Source: Bifidobacterium italicum (GTDB taxonomy: Bacteria > Actinomycetota > Actinomycetes > Actinomycetales > Bifidobacteriaceae). From it: 64,000 nucleotides of DNA. Made by a program: the position numbers and the translations under genes. The DNA lies in contig NZ_MVOG01000005.1 in NCBI RefSeq assembly GCF_002286915.1, positions 62,001-126,000 on the forward strand, written 5' to 3'. Under the pieces are notes generated by a model, which had not been told where the DNA came from, did no database searches, and saw only the letters and a list, made by a program, of their open reading frames with translations. The number at the start of each line of letters is the position of its first letter. Position 1 is the first letter of the stretch. Positions 23,723 through 32,840 of the stretch are shown here, one piece after another.

Positions 23723-25738
23723 ATGGACGGCTCATACGACGGCAAAGTCATCGATGACACGTTCACGCTGTCCGAATTCGTCAATTGGCTGCGCAAATCG
23801 AGCCGTGACGTCGCCGGTGTGCTGCTGTCCGAGGACGCGCGCGGCAAGCCGATCGTACCGATTGACGAGGTGCGCCGCGTCGCCGGCACACGCGCAGTTA
23901 CCGTGCGACTCTCCAACGCCGTACAGGACGCCGCGCGCGACCATCTCGGCACCGTCAACCCCTACCGCAGCGCCGCACGCGTCTTCCCGCCCGGCGACGC
24001 CTGGTGTGACGAGCCGCGTCTCGTCGGCTGCGCGATGCCATCACTGTCCGCACTGCGCTTCCTCGACCGCATCGACGAGCTGCTCGACCGCCGACTGCCC
24101 ACACGACGCAAGCCGCCGGCGAACATGATCGCGCACACGATTGCCGGCGCACGCCGCGAATGCCCATGCATCCTCGTCTCGCTCGGCGTGGGTATGACGA
24201 ACCCGTATCTCAACGTCGATGCGCTGCTTGATGGTATTGAGAGCGCCGCCGTCGTCTTTGAAATCACCGATCGCGCCGCCGACGACTGGCTGCGCGACCA
24301 CCTTCCTCCTTGGGCGTGCGCGTACAACGGCGCCTGCCGTTTCCTCGCACCCAGCAGCTTCGCGGGGCCGGGACGCTCGCGGCTGCTGCGCATGTATTCG
24401 GCAGCCGACAGCGCCCACGTCGTCGACGAACTCACCGAACGCGTCCTCAATGTCGCCTACCCCGAAGGCTATCGACTCGGCGTGCCCGACGAGGACGACG
24501 CGCAACCGCAGTCGGCGCATGAGGTGCAGTCGAACGGCGCGCCCACGGAAGGCGTCGTCGCGATGATGCTCGACGATGTCGCCTACATCACGATCGACGA
24601 CGAACGCAGCCTGCGCAAAGCGGCGCTCGACGTGCCGCCGTCGCTCGACGCGGCGCCGCTGCTGCATAAAGGACAGGCCGTGCGCGGACATCCCGACGGC
24701 AGCGGACGGTTTCATCATCATCCCCGACTGGCGTACCGCCGCCGACGCGCTGCACGACTACGTCGCCGGCGCCACCGTGGCCGGCCGCATCATCTTCGTA
24801 TGCGAGGACATGTTCAAGATCATGCTGTACCCGGCGCTCGCCGGGCGTGCGGCCGTCGAAGTGGCCGTGCGCGGGGCGGAACTGTTCGCCGCAGCGGCGT
24901 TGACGTCAACGCCGACCTGCGGCCGATGCTCAACCGCGGGCAGAAAATCGCGCTGCGCGTCGAGGAACGCGACGGCGACGATTGGCTGCTGTCGTTGCCC
25001 GGCACGGATGACACGGTATTGCCGGCGCCGAGTTTGCTGCCCGGCGGCCCGGCATGGCTCGGCGTTGGTGCCGCGTTCGACTATCTGCCGCGGCTGCGCG
25101 CACACAGCACACTCGCCGACGTTCCGGTCGAGCGGCTCCTTGCCACGGTGGACACGCTCGACGCGGCCCATGCGACGATCCGCAGGATGCACGCGCAAGT
25201 CGTCGACCTCAGCCAGAACAACCGGAGGCTCAACGACGCGGTTGGCAAACTCCGTGAAGACAACGCCAAGCTCAACCGCGACAATCGTGACTACGAGAAG
25301 GCGTTGGAGGATGGGAACCCGCTCGCGGCATTCAGCGGACGCTTCGCGTCGCCGCGCGAGGAACTCGACTGGCAGCTGCATGCGCAATCGTTGCTGCAGT
25401 TCACAGTCGAGGAACGCGGGAATCAGCCGCTGGCCCAATGGGCCTATGCGGACGAGTTCCTCGACTCATTGGCGGAATGCGAACACGGGGACATGTCACG
25501 CCGGTCGCTGATTCACACGATGCTGTTCGTGCTCACGGGTCGGGAGACAGCCAACGGGCTGCGCCAGCACCCGCTGCGCACCGGCAGGGGAGGGGACAAT
25601 CCCAGTCGTAAGGACGATCAGGGCAATGTGATCCTCCGGCGCAACGTGCACGGCCAGTACCGGCTGCATTTCACGCGCGATGGCGCCGGAAGGGTCACAT
25701 TCATTTCGGTGAACGCGCACGACGACCTGCTGTTATAG
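23723..25738 (+). pseudogene. Unknown coiled-coil protein with two compensating frameshifts
   Basis: The frame is open for 671 codons, but about residues 320-395 read as an arginine-rich out-of-frame stretch. In the neighbouring frame that stretch reads as normal protein (ADIPTAADGFIIIPDW, then GRIIFVCEDMFKIMLYPALA). So there is one frameshift near 24680-24692 and an opposite one near 24888-24905. The intact parts hold an unknown N-terminal domain, a coiled coil at about residues 480-530 rich in Asn/Arg/Glu, and a C-terminal domain ending in VHGQYRLHFTRDGAGRVTF. That ending has the strand-rich look of small RNA-processing or RelE-like folds, without a clear match. No function is assigned. Sequencing error must be excluded. 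Confidence 0.6.
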
Positions 25739-25878
25739 CGCGCTGCGGGGCTGGCGGGTGCGCTTGGCGTGGTTGGGGACGCGTTTCGAAGGTGCCCGAA
25801 GTGCGCTCGGGCTCTCCCGGGGCGGAGAATGGGGTGTCAGCGTGGCTCATGGGGCCGGATTGGCAGGTGCTCGGGCCA

Positions 25879-25998
25879 TATCTGCGTTGGGGGAGAGCAA
25901 CATCTGGCATAGGCGCGAGTATCGGCACTGGGAAATGGCGGTCTTCGGGCGGTATATCCGAGGAAAACCCGGAAGTTGCTCTCCCTCAACGCAGGATA
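25879..25998. repeat. Dispersed TATCT...AGATA element, TATCTGCG family, copy 2
   Basis: This 120-bp element lies between convergent genes. Arm 25879-25901 (TATCTGCGTTGGGGGAGAGC plus 3 nt) pairs with 25975-25998 with one 1-nt bulge and one G:U. The stem sequence differs from copies 1 and 3 except for the TATCTGCG end. It explains most of the 314-nt gap. Confidence 0.7.
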
Positions 25999-26052
25999 CT
26001 GCGTGCAGATGCCGGTGCAGACGTTCTGACCGGCCTGTACTCCGCCCTGCGC

Positions 26053-28311
26053 CTACCTAGCTTCGCTATGGATGTCGCGCTTGATCTTCTCCATCGTCGA
26101 TTCGAGTGCACCGATTGCGATCCTGCGTTGCTCATCTGAGAACGATTCGAGAATTGAGAACGCCGCCTTGTCCGCAGGCATGACGGCCGACTGCGGATTG
26201 CCCGCGTTGCGGCTTAACCGGGACTTGCCATGCGGTACGGCGATCGTCAGCGGCAGCACGCGGTCGTCTTTGATCCTCCGATGCGTGTACGTCCACATCA
26301 TCCACACCGAGCACAACCATATGCCCAAAGCCATGAGGAATATGACGATGGTGCAGATTCGTGACACCGCATCGGTGGGCGTCGACTGGTAGCAGACGAT
26401 GAACGCCGAAACAAGGATCAGCGCGATGTTCATGTTCATGAACGCGTTCGTTGAAGCGTTGATGCCTTCGACAAGCGGATGCTGGATTGTGCTGATGCGC
26501 CGCGCCATCCACAGAGAGAGGATGAGTGCCAGCAGCGCAAGCATATTGTCCTGTCCCAGCAGGCCGCTGATCTGCGCCGGCAGATGGTCGAAAGGCACGG
26601 CCGGATCGGCCAGGTTCACCAGATAGGCGGCGAAACCCGTGAACAGCAGCGTCATCGTCGACCACAACAGGAACGAGACGATGAAGTTGCGCCGCATCAT
26701 CAGGGAGAGTCGCAGCCTGGTCATCGGCTGCCTCGCGTCCGCCTTCGTCGCCAGATGCAGCCGCCTGGCCGTCGCCCTCGCGCGCAGCCGCGCATTGTGC
26801 TGCCGGTGCTGATTGTGCTGTGTGCCGGTTTCAGCTGCGACCTGTTGGGCGTTGGTGAGGATCATGTCGTCGAGCGGTTCCACTTCCAGATGCGTGGAGT
26901 GGGCGCCGTAGGTCTGGAACGCGAACTCGATCGTCTGCGCGCACGGATTGATGACGTCGATGAATCGTTCACGGTACGCGGCGTCGAAGGAGATCTTGAT
27001 GAGCAGCCGTTTGTGCGCTTGCTCGCGCGGAATCAGTACGACGAGCGGATAGGTGTCGCATGCCGAGGAGAGCAGCAGCAGATAGGTGCGTAGGGTGTCT
27101 TCGCGTTCCTGTTTCTTCGATGCCGGCAGTGAAGACGTCTCAATCTGCGCGCGCCATCGATGGACGAATTCCGCGAACGCAGTCATGATCCAATCGTCAT
27201 GGAGTGGCTTGGCGTCAGTTGCAGCCACTATGCCCATCGCAGCATCAGCAGAATTACTTGAATCTCCGGTATCCGGGCACATCTCTTCAAGCAGTGCTGC
27301 AATCGTCTGCTTGCGCAGAACTTCTAATTCATTCGCGGCTGCGTCGCTTAACGGAACCGTGCAAATCGATGGCGTCTTGCCGCTGCCCGCGTTAATGCGA
27401 GCGAAGACCGATTCGGGAAGCCCATGGACATGCGCCGTCGGGAAGATGCTCCCGGGGTTACGGGAACTACGCACACCCGGCCATGCTCCTTGCATACCTT
27501 GGATAATCGCGTCGTGCACCAAGTTGAGGGCCAGATATTTTACCGAGTGTCTGGAGTAATATTTGGCGATGAGTGGCTTGCCGTCGTAACGGATGTCCGT
27601 CTTGTCCTCCAGCACATTTCCGTCACGGCAGTCACACCACCATTGCAAGCAGGCGGCCGCATCCTCGAGCTGTGTACGGTATTCGGCCAGATCGTCGCGT
27701 AGCTCGTCACGTCGGCGTCGTCCGAGCGTCTTCTCGATATCATCGATGCGAGCGAGCTCGCGCCGCATCTGCGTATGCATCGCACGATTCAACGTGTACA
27801 GCAGATCGTTGGCTTCCTCAGGATCCTGAGCGCACAGGCAGTAATTCAGCGCATTGTACAATACGATGCCGTTGTCTTCGCTGAGCACGGTGTGCAGCGT
27901 GTTACCTTGGCCGTCGGTGGCGTCAAAGTGGATGAGATCGCCTTTGCCGAGGAAGGTGATCGGCAGGCCCACGTATTGGTAGTGCTCCTCGTATTCGTCG
28001 GCGTTCGATACCTGATTCTCATGGCTCGCCGGGCGGCGCCATTTAAGCCACAGCTGCTCGTCTTCGGGCAGCGTGACGTCGAAGGTCATCGAGCGTCGCG
28101 TGCTGCCCGATGCGGAGAAGGAGATCTGCTCCGATCGGCGCAGCACCCAATCAGCCTGCCCCAACATCATGTAGGTCGATTGCGCCTGCTGTTGACGTCT
28201 GAGTGCCGTGGTTGGCGTCAGCCCCCATGGATTGTGTTTGGATAGGATGCCCATCGCGTCCCGCGCTCCCCTCGCTCGTCCCTCGGCGTCACCACCGACG
28301 TCTGTCATCAT
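26053..28311 (-). CDS. Large membrane protein of unknown function
   Basis: This 752-aa protein has a soluble N-terminal part of about 540 residues, with a charged helical stretch near residues 180-220. Four transmembrane helices lie between about residues 545 and 680, and a cytoplasmic tail follows. I recognise no enzyme motif. The start ATG at 28311 lies 1 nt after the stop of the LysR gene, pointing to co-transcription and coupling. An alternative start at 28254 (MGILSKHNPWGL) has a purine-rich stretch upstream. The gene may be controlled by, or act with, the regulator. Confidence 0.65.
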   Translation of the reverse strand: MMTDVGGDAEGRARGARDAMGILSKHNPWGLTPTTALRRQQQAQSTYMMLGQADWVLRRSEQISFSASGSTRRSMTFDVTLPEDEQLWLKWRRPASHENQVSNADEYEEHYQYVGLPITFLGKGDLIHFDATDGQGNTLHTVLSEDNGIVLYNALNYCLCAQDPEEANDLLYTLNRAMHTQMRRELARIDDIEKTLGRRRRDELRDDLAEYRTQLEDAAACLQWWCDCRDGNVLEDKTDIRYDGKPLIAKYYSRHSVKYLALNLVHDAIIQGMQGAWPGVRSSRNPGSIFPTAHVHGLPESVFARINAGSGKTPSICTVPLSDAAANELEVLRKQTIAALLEEMCPDTGDSSNSADAAMGIVAATDAKPLHDDWIMTAFAEFVHRWRAQIETSSLPASKKQEREDTLRTYLLLLSSACDTYPLVVLIPREQAHKRLLIKISFDAAYRERFIDVINPCAQTIEFAFQTYGAHSTHLEVEPLDDMILTNAQQVAAETGTQHNQHRQHNARLRARATARRLHLATKADARQPMTRLRLSLMMRRNFIVSFLLWSTMTLLFTGFAAYLVNLADPAVPFDHLPAQISGLLGQDNMLALLALILSLWMARRISTIQHPLVEGINASTNAFMNMNIALILVSAFIVCYQSTPTDAVSRICTIVIFLMALGIWLCSVWMMWTYTHRRIKDDRVLPLTIAVPHGKSRLSRNAGNPQSAVMPADKAAFSILESFSDEQRRIAIGALESTMEKIKRDIHSEAR

Positions 28312-28312
28312 A

Positions 28313-29278
28313 TCAGCCAGCGGCGGAAACCATGGCGTCCATGGACGTCTCGCGCGGCCAGTGCTGCGCCAGCCGCTGTTGGATCGGCAGCGCGACGCGG
28401 CGGTTATCGGTCAGGAAGGTCGCGTAGCAATCGATGCGGTTGGCGGGGTCGTCGATAGCCACCGGAGTGCGCGTGTGCACGACGAACCGTTCATCGACGT
28501 CGGGAGACGAACGCGTGAGATTGGAGTAGAAGAAGGGGAACGCCGAATAGCGGCTGATCTGCTCAAGCGAACCCAGATCCTGCTGGTACAGGAACCGCGC
28601 CCCCGGGATGCGCTGCTCGATGAGCGTGCGCCATGGGCCGATGTCGGAGGCGACGATGAAGCTCATGCCGGAGAGATCGGCGAAGGTGACGCTCGAGTGT
28701 TGCGCGAGCGGATTGAAGTTGTCGATGGCGACGCCGAGGAATTCACGGCCCAGATACAGCGATTCGACGCGCGGATCGTCGATCTCGCGGTCGGTGAAGA
28801 CAATCGTCGCCTTGCGCTGCAGCAGTTCGTCAAGCGCCGCCTCCGGATCGATCAGGTCGTGACGGATCGTGATGTGCGCGGCAGGGGCATCAGTTGTGGC
28901 GTCGGCCGCGCCTGTTGCGTCGGCCGCGGCGGTGTCACCATCATGTTCAAGGGAGGCAAGGAAATGCAGCGGCCCCGGCGCGACCGACTCGATGACGATT
29001 TCGTTGCGCAGGCGCGCGTCGCTGCGGACCGTCTCGACGAAGCGCTCATAGTCGTCGAGCAGCCGCGACGCCTCTTCGGCGGCGAGTTCGCCGGTCGGCG
29101 TCAATGACAGCCGGTTCCTGACGCTGCGGTCGAACAATGTGACGCCGAGGTCGCGCTCGAGTTTGCGCATCGCGCGCGTCATCGTCGGCTGCGTGATGCG
29201 CAGTTCGTCGGCGGCGGCGCTCAATGTGCCATAGCGGTGGAACGCGACGAGTTCGCGCAACGCCTCCATTTCGATCAT
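28313..29278 (-). CDS. LysR-type transcriptional regulator
   Basis: This 321-aa protein has an N-terminal winged helix-turn-helix (ALRELVAFHRYGTLSAAADEL, then TQPTMTRAMRKLERDLGVTLFDR) typical of LTTRs, followed by a two-lobed effector-binding domain. The start chosen is the ATG at 29278, with GGGAGG 9 nt upstream. It is divergent from an aldo-keto reductase, the usual arrangement for an LTTR and its target, and the spacer holds a palindrome of LTTR type. The effector is unknown. Confidence 0.9.
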   Translation of the reverse strand: MIEMEALRELVAFHRYGTLSAAADELRITQPTMTRAMRKLERDLGVTLFDRSVRNRLSLTPTGELAAEEASRLLDDYERFVETVRSDARLRNEIVIESVAPGPLHFLASLEHDGDTAAADATGAADATTDAPAAHITIRHDLIDPEAALDELLQRKATIVFTDREIDDPRVESLYLGREFLGVAIDNFNPLAQHSSVTFADLSGMSFIVASDIGPWRTLIEQRIPGARFLYQQDLGSLEQISRYSAFPFFYSNLTRSSPDVDERFVVHTRTPVAIDDPANRIDCYATFLTDNRRVALPIQQRLAQHWPRETSMDAMVSAAG

Positions 29279-29342
29279 GATCGCCGCCTCCCTGAGGAAT
29301 CGTCGGCGCATCCCGGTCCTTTTCCGCCGGCGCCGAACGCAC

Positions 29343-29359
29343 TATGCGCGGAACGCATA
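29343..29359. promoter_or_regulatory. LysR-type box in the divergent spacer
   Basis: TATGCG, 5 nt, CGCATA is a perfect interrupted palindrome that fits the T-N11-A pattern of LysR sites. It lies between the divergent LysR and aldo-keto reductase genes. Confidence 0.5.
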
Positions 29360-29475
29360 ACAGCATCAATGATAGGCATTGTACTTCGCGAAACGAGGAC
29401 TTTACGATGCTGGGTGAACGCGGAAACGAACGACGGATCCGCATATGGATGACAACAGACGAATGAGGAACGATC

Positions 29476-30336
29476 ATGCAGTATGTGACGTTGAATGATG
29501 GCAACACGATGCCGCAGCTCGGCTTCGGCATCTTTCAGGTGCCGGATCTCTCGGTGTGCGAGCAGGCGGTCTCCGACGCGCTCGCGACCGGTTACCGACT
29601 GATCGACACGGCGGCCGCGTATATGAACGAGGAGGCGGTCGGCGCGGCGATCGCGAAGAGCCCGGTGATGCGCGAGGACATCTTCGTGACCTCCAAGCTG
29701 TGGGTCGACCACTTCACCTATGAGAAGGCGAAGCAGGGCATCGACGATTCGCTGCGCAAGCTCGGCCTCGACTACCTCGACCTGTATCTGCTGCATCAGC
29801 CGTACGGCGATGTCGCCGGTGCGTGGCGCGCGCTCGAGGAGGCGCAGCAGGCCGGCAAGATCCGCTCGATCGGCGTCTCCAACTTCGCGCCGGACCAGCT
29901 GATCAACCTCGAACTGATGAGCAACGTGAAGCCCGCAGTCAACCAGATCGAGGTCTCCCCGTGGTGTCAGGAGAAGGACGAGGTGCGCTTCGCGCAGGAG
30001 CAGGATGTGCAGGTCGAGGCCTGGGCGCCATTCGCCGAGGGCAAGCATCACATCTTCACCGACCCGACGATCGCGCAGATCGGCGCGAAGTACGGCAAGA
30101 CGAACGGTCAGGTGATCCTGCGCTGGCTGCTGCAGCGTGGCATCGTCGCGATTCCGAAGTCGGTGCACAAGGAACGGATGGAAGAGAACTTCGACGTCTT
30201 CGACTTCGAGCTCAGCGACGAGGATATGACGACGATCGCCGGCCTCGACAAGCACGAGAGCCAGTTCTTCGACCACCGCGACCCGACGGCCATCGTGAAC
30301 ATCTTCGGACAGAGCCTGCGCGCGCTGCGTTCGTGA
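29476..30336 (+). CDS. Aldo-keto reductase (2,5-diketogluconate reductase-like)
   Basis: This 286-aa NADPH-dependent AKR has the catalytic tetrad Asp44, Tyr49, Lys74 and His107. It carries the family signatures LATGYRLIDTAAAY, IGVSNF and the cofactor motif IPKSVHKERMEEN. It should reduce aldehydes, ketoses or keto-acids. It is divergent from a LysR gene that probably controls it and is followed 73 nt later by a NAD(P)-binding protein gene on the same strand, which may be co-transcribed. Confidence 0.92.
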   Translation: MQYVTLNDGNTMPQLGFGIFQVPDLSVCEQAVSDALATGYRLIDTAAAYMNEEAVGAAIAKSPVMREDIFVTSKLWVDHFTYEKAKQGIDDSLRKLGLDYLDLYLLHQPYGDVAGAWRALEEAQQAGKIRSIGVSNFAPDQLINLELMSNVKPAVNQIEVSPWCQEKDEVRFAQEQDVQVEAWAPFAEGKHHIFTDPTIAQIGAKYGKTNGQVILRWLLQRGIVAIPKSVHKERMEENFDVFDFELSDEDMTTIAGLDKHESQFFDHRDPTAIVNIFGQSLRALRS

Positions 30337-30409
30337 ACGGTGCGCCGCGCGGATGCGCGGGCGCATGGGACACTGTGATCATTTTCGGAAGGACGGATCA
30401 ACAACAACT

Positions 30410-31051
30410 ATGGCAACCTATACGATTCTTGCGGCGACCGGCCGGATCGGCCGTATGACCGCGCAGTATCTGCTTGAGCACGGCGATGCGGACCTCGTGC
30501 TGTTCGGACATGACGTCGCCGAACGTCTGAGCGCGTTCGACGGTCCGCGCGTGCGCTTCGTCGACGGCGATCTGAAGGACTCGTCGGCGGTCAAGGACGC
30601 GGTGCGCGGCTCCGACGGCGTGTTCCTCGCCTATGTGGCGACGCCGGACATCATGCTGCCGCTCATCAAGGATCTCGACGAGACCGGCGTCAAGCGCTTC
30701 ATCGCGATGTCGGTGCCGGACGTCTACCAGGAGGTGGCCGGCCCGTTCCAGGCGTGGTACCGCGAGCACACCGGCCTGGTGTGGAAGACGAACTACGTCG
30801 ATGCCGTCAACGCGATCGAGAACTCCGATCTCGACTATGTGATCCTGCGCACGACGTGGCTGTACGACAACCCGGCCAAGACCGACGTGGACGTGACGCG
30901 CAAGGGCGAACCGTTCAAGGACGCGCAGATCACCCGCGAGGCCGTGGCCAAGTTCGCGGCCGAGCTGCTGACCGGCGAGCAGGACTACCATCGCGAAAGC
31001 CTCGGCATCGGCGAACCCGGCACCGAATGGGCGGCGCCGACCTTCCGCTGA
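30410..31051 (+). CDS. NAD(P)H-binding (NmrA/SDR-like) protein
   Basis: This 213-aa single-domain Rossmann protein has the nucleotide loop AATGRIGR at about residues 8-15 and the atypical-SDR order DGDLKD, then FLAY and FIAMSVPDVY. There is no classical Tyr-x3-Lys pair in the usual place, as in the NmrA/quinone-reductase-like group, so it could be a reductase or a redox sensor. The ATG at 30410 is the most likely start; GGAAGGA lies rather far (about 15 nt) upstream. It probably belongs with the preceding aldo-keto reductase. Confidence 0.8.
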   Translation: MATYTILAATGRIGRMTAQYLLEHGDADLVLFGHDVAERLSAFDGPRVRFVDGDLKDSSAVKDAVRGSDGVFLAYVATPDIMLPLIKDLDETGVKRFIAMSVPDVYQEVAGPFQAWYREHTGLVWKTNYVDAVNAIENSDLDYVILRTTWLYDNPAKTDVDVTRKGEPFKDAQITREAVAKFAAELLTGEQDYHRESLGIGEPGTEWAAPTFR

Positions 31052-31139
31052 GTTTGGTGAGATGCAACTGCATGTACCGAGGGGCCGTCTCGGAAGATTT
31101 CGCATTGGCGAACACGCTCGAGGCGCCCTTCGGTATCTG

Positions 31140-31155
31140 TGTTTCACGTGAATCA
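31140..31155. promoter_or_regulatory. parS-like site (one mismatch)
   Basis: TGTTTCACGTGAATCA matches the widely conserved ParB-binding parS consensus (TGTTTCACGTGAAACA) at 15 of 16 positions. It lies in the 346-nt non-coding gap before the PTS gene. No parAB genes are in the window. The rest of that gap shows no gene. Confidence 0.45.
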
Positions 31156-31397
31156 GCGTTCGTCGGTCCCGATGAGTTGTCGGTCAGGCTGGTCATTGCG
31201 TGCCTTTGCTTTCCATCCATCGCAGATGCGGTGCCATCATGTCCGGTCAGTACAGGTGAGTCACGGTAGAAAACGCCGAAAACGGTCAATGACGATTCGT
31301 GCGGCGAGTGCGCGGTAATTTGCGAGGCTAAGGACATTTCCCGTACAGGTAAGCAAGAGTTATCTGAGACAAGTTCGATGGAGAACAAGGAGGATGC

Positions 31398-32840
31398 ATG
31401 GCTCGGACTGCATCTATGAACGCTGCACTAATAGGCAAGATTACCTCAATTGGTGAGAAAGTAGCTGCACAACGGCATCTTAAGGCGCTCCGGGAGGGCG
31501 TGCTCATGGCGATGCCTCTCGTGCTCGTGGGGTCGATCTTCACGCTGATCGGCAGTTTTCCGATCCCGGCCTGGATTACATGGCTGAACCAGCACGGCGG
31601 ACTCGATGTGCTGCTGAGCACAATGGCGGACAACACCTTCGGCCTGCTATCTCTTGCCACGGCCTTTGGCGTCGCCTACAGCCTCGCGAAATCCTATGAC
31701 ACGGACGGCCCCTCCGCGGGCGTCATCTCGATCGGCGCGTTCCTGCTGGTCACGCCGCCGCTTAAAACGGAGGATGGTGGCCTTGGCATCCCCTACGGAC
31801 TGATGGGCGGCAAAGGGCTGTTCACGGCGATCGTCGTCGCAATGATTGCGGCGGAGATCTACCGCCAGTTCATCCAGCATGACTTCACGATCAAGATGCC
31901 CAAGGGCGTGCCGGATGCGGTGGGTCGCTCGTTCGCCGCGCTCGTGCCCGGCGCCGTCATCATCATCCTTTTTGCGGTTATCATGAAGATTCTGCAAGCC
32001 ACCGGCGTCGGCAGTCTCAACAATCTGCTCGCGCTCATCATCGGCGCACCGCTCGGACTCATTGGCGGCACACTTGGTGGCACCTTCGTTGCCGTGCTGC
32101 TCAACTCGGTATTCTGGTTCTGCGGCGTCAATGGCGGTCAGGTGGTCGGTTCGGTTATGAGCCCGATCTGGTTGCAGCAGGCCGACGCGAACCGTCTGGC
32201 GCTGCAAAGCGGACAGGCGCTGCCGAACATCATCACATCGCCGTTCATGGATCTCTTCGTGTACATCGGCGGAGGCGGTGCGACGATCGGCCTGGCGCTG
32301 TGCCTGATGTTCCTGTCACGCAGCCGTGAGTACAAGACGCTTGGCCGCGTATCTGGAATCCCCGCGTTGTTCAATATCAACACGCCAATCCTGTTCGTGT
32401 TCCCGACCGTGCTCAACCCGATCATGTTCGTGCCCTTTGTACTCGCGCCGATTGTCAATGCGGTCCTTGCCTATGTAAGCATGGCCACCGGCCTTGTCCC
32501 CTACACCACCGGCGTGGCGCTCCCTTGGACCACACCGCCGATCGTCGGAGGTTTCCTGGCCACGGGCAGCTGGCAGGGCGCTGTGCTGCAGTCCGTGCTC
32601 GTCGTGATTTCCTTCCTTATCTATCTGCCGTTCTTCAAGGCCGCCGACGCGGCCCACCTCAAGTCCGAAGCGGCGGGCGTGCAGACCAGCGAATCCGCGG
32701 ACGAAGTCGCCGAGCTCAAGGAAGTGGCCAAGCGCTCCGAGGAACGCCGCGAACACCGTGAGCAGTCCGCCGAGGCCACGGCGCCACAGGCTGCTTCGTC
32801 CACGACGGATACGTCCCAGCATATGGCACATCGTCAATGA
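31398..32840 (+). CDS. PTS EIIC permease, lactose/cellobiose (Lac) family
   Basis: This 480-aa membrane protein has the EIIC fold of the Lac family: about 10 helices, GVNGGQVVGSV near residue 247, and the signature GIPALFNINTPILFVFP near residue 320. Such a protein imports a beta-linked di- or oligosaccharide with phosphorylation from EIIB. The last 60 residues are a charged, helix-forming tail not typical of the family. No EIIA or EIIB is encoded nearby, so these must be supplied in trans. AAGGAGG lies 4 nt before the ATG; a second ATG at 31419 is possible. The stop overlaps the start of the next gene (ATGA). Confidence 0.88.
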   Translation: MARTASMNAALIGKITSIGEKVAAQRHLKALREGVLMAMPLVLVGSIFTLIGSFPIPAWITWLNQHGGLDVLLSTMADNTFGLLSLATAFGVAYSLAKSYDTDGPSAGVISIGAFLLVTPPLKTEDGGLGIPYGLMGGKGLFTAIVVAMIAAEIYRQFIQHDFTIKMPKGVPDAVGRSFAALVPGAVIIILFAVIMKILQATGVGSLNNLLALIIGAPLGLIGGTLGGTFVAVLLNSVFWFCGVNGGQVVGSVMSPIWLQQADANRLALQSGQALPNIITSPFMDLFVYIGGGGATIGLALCLMFLSRSREYKTLGRVSGIPALFNINTPILFVFPTVLNPIMFVPFVLAPIVNAVLAYVSMATGLVPYTTGVALPWTTPPIVGGFLATGSWQGAVLQSVLVVISFLIYLPFFKAADAAHLKSEAAGVQTSESADEVAELKEVAKRSEERREHREQSAEATAPQAASSTTDTSQHMAHRQ

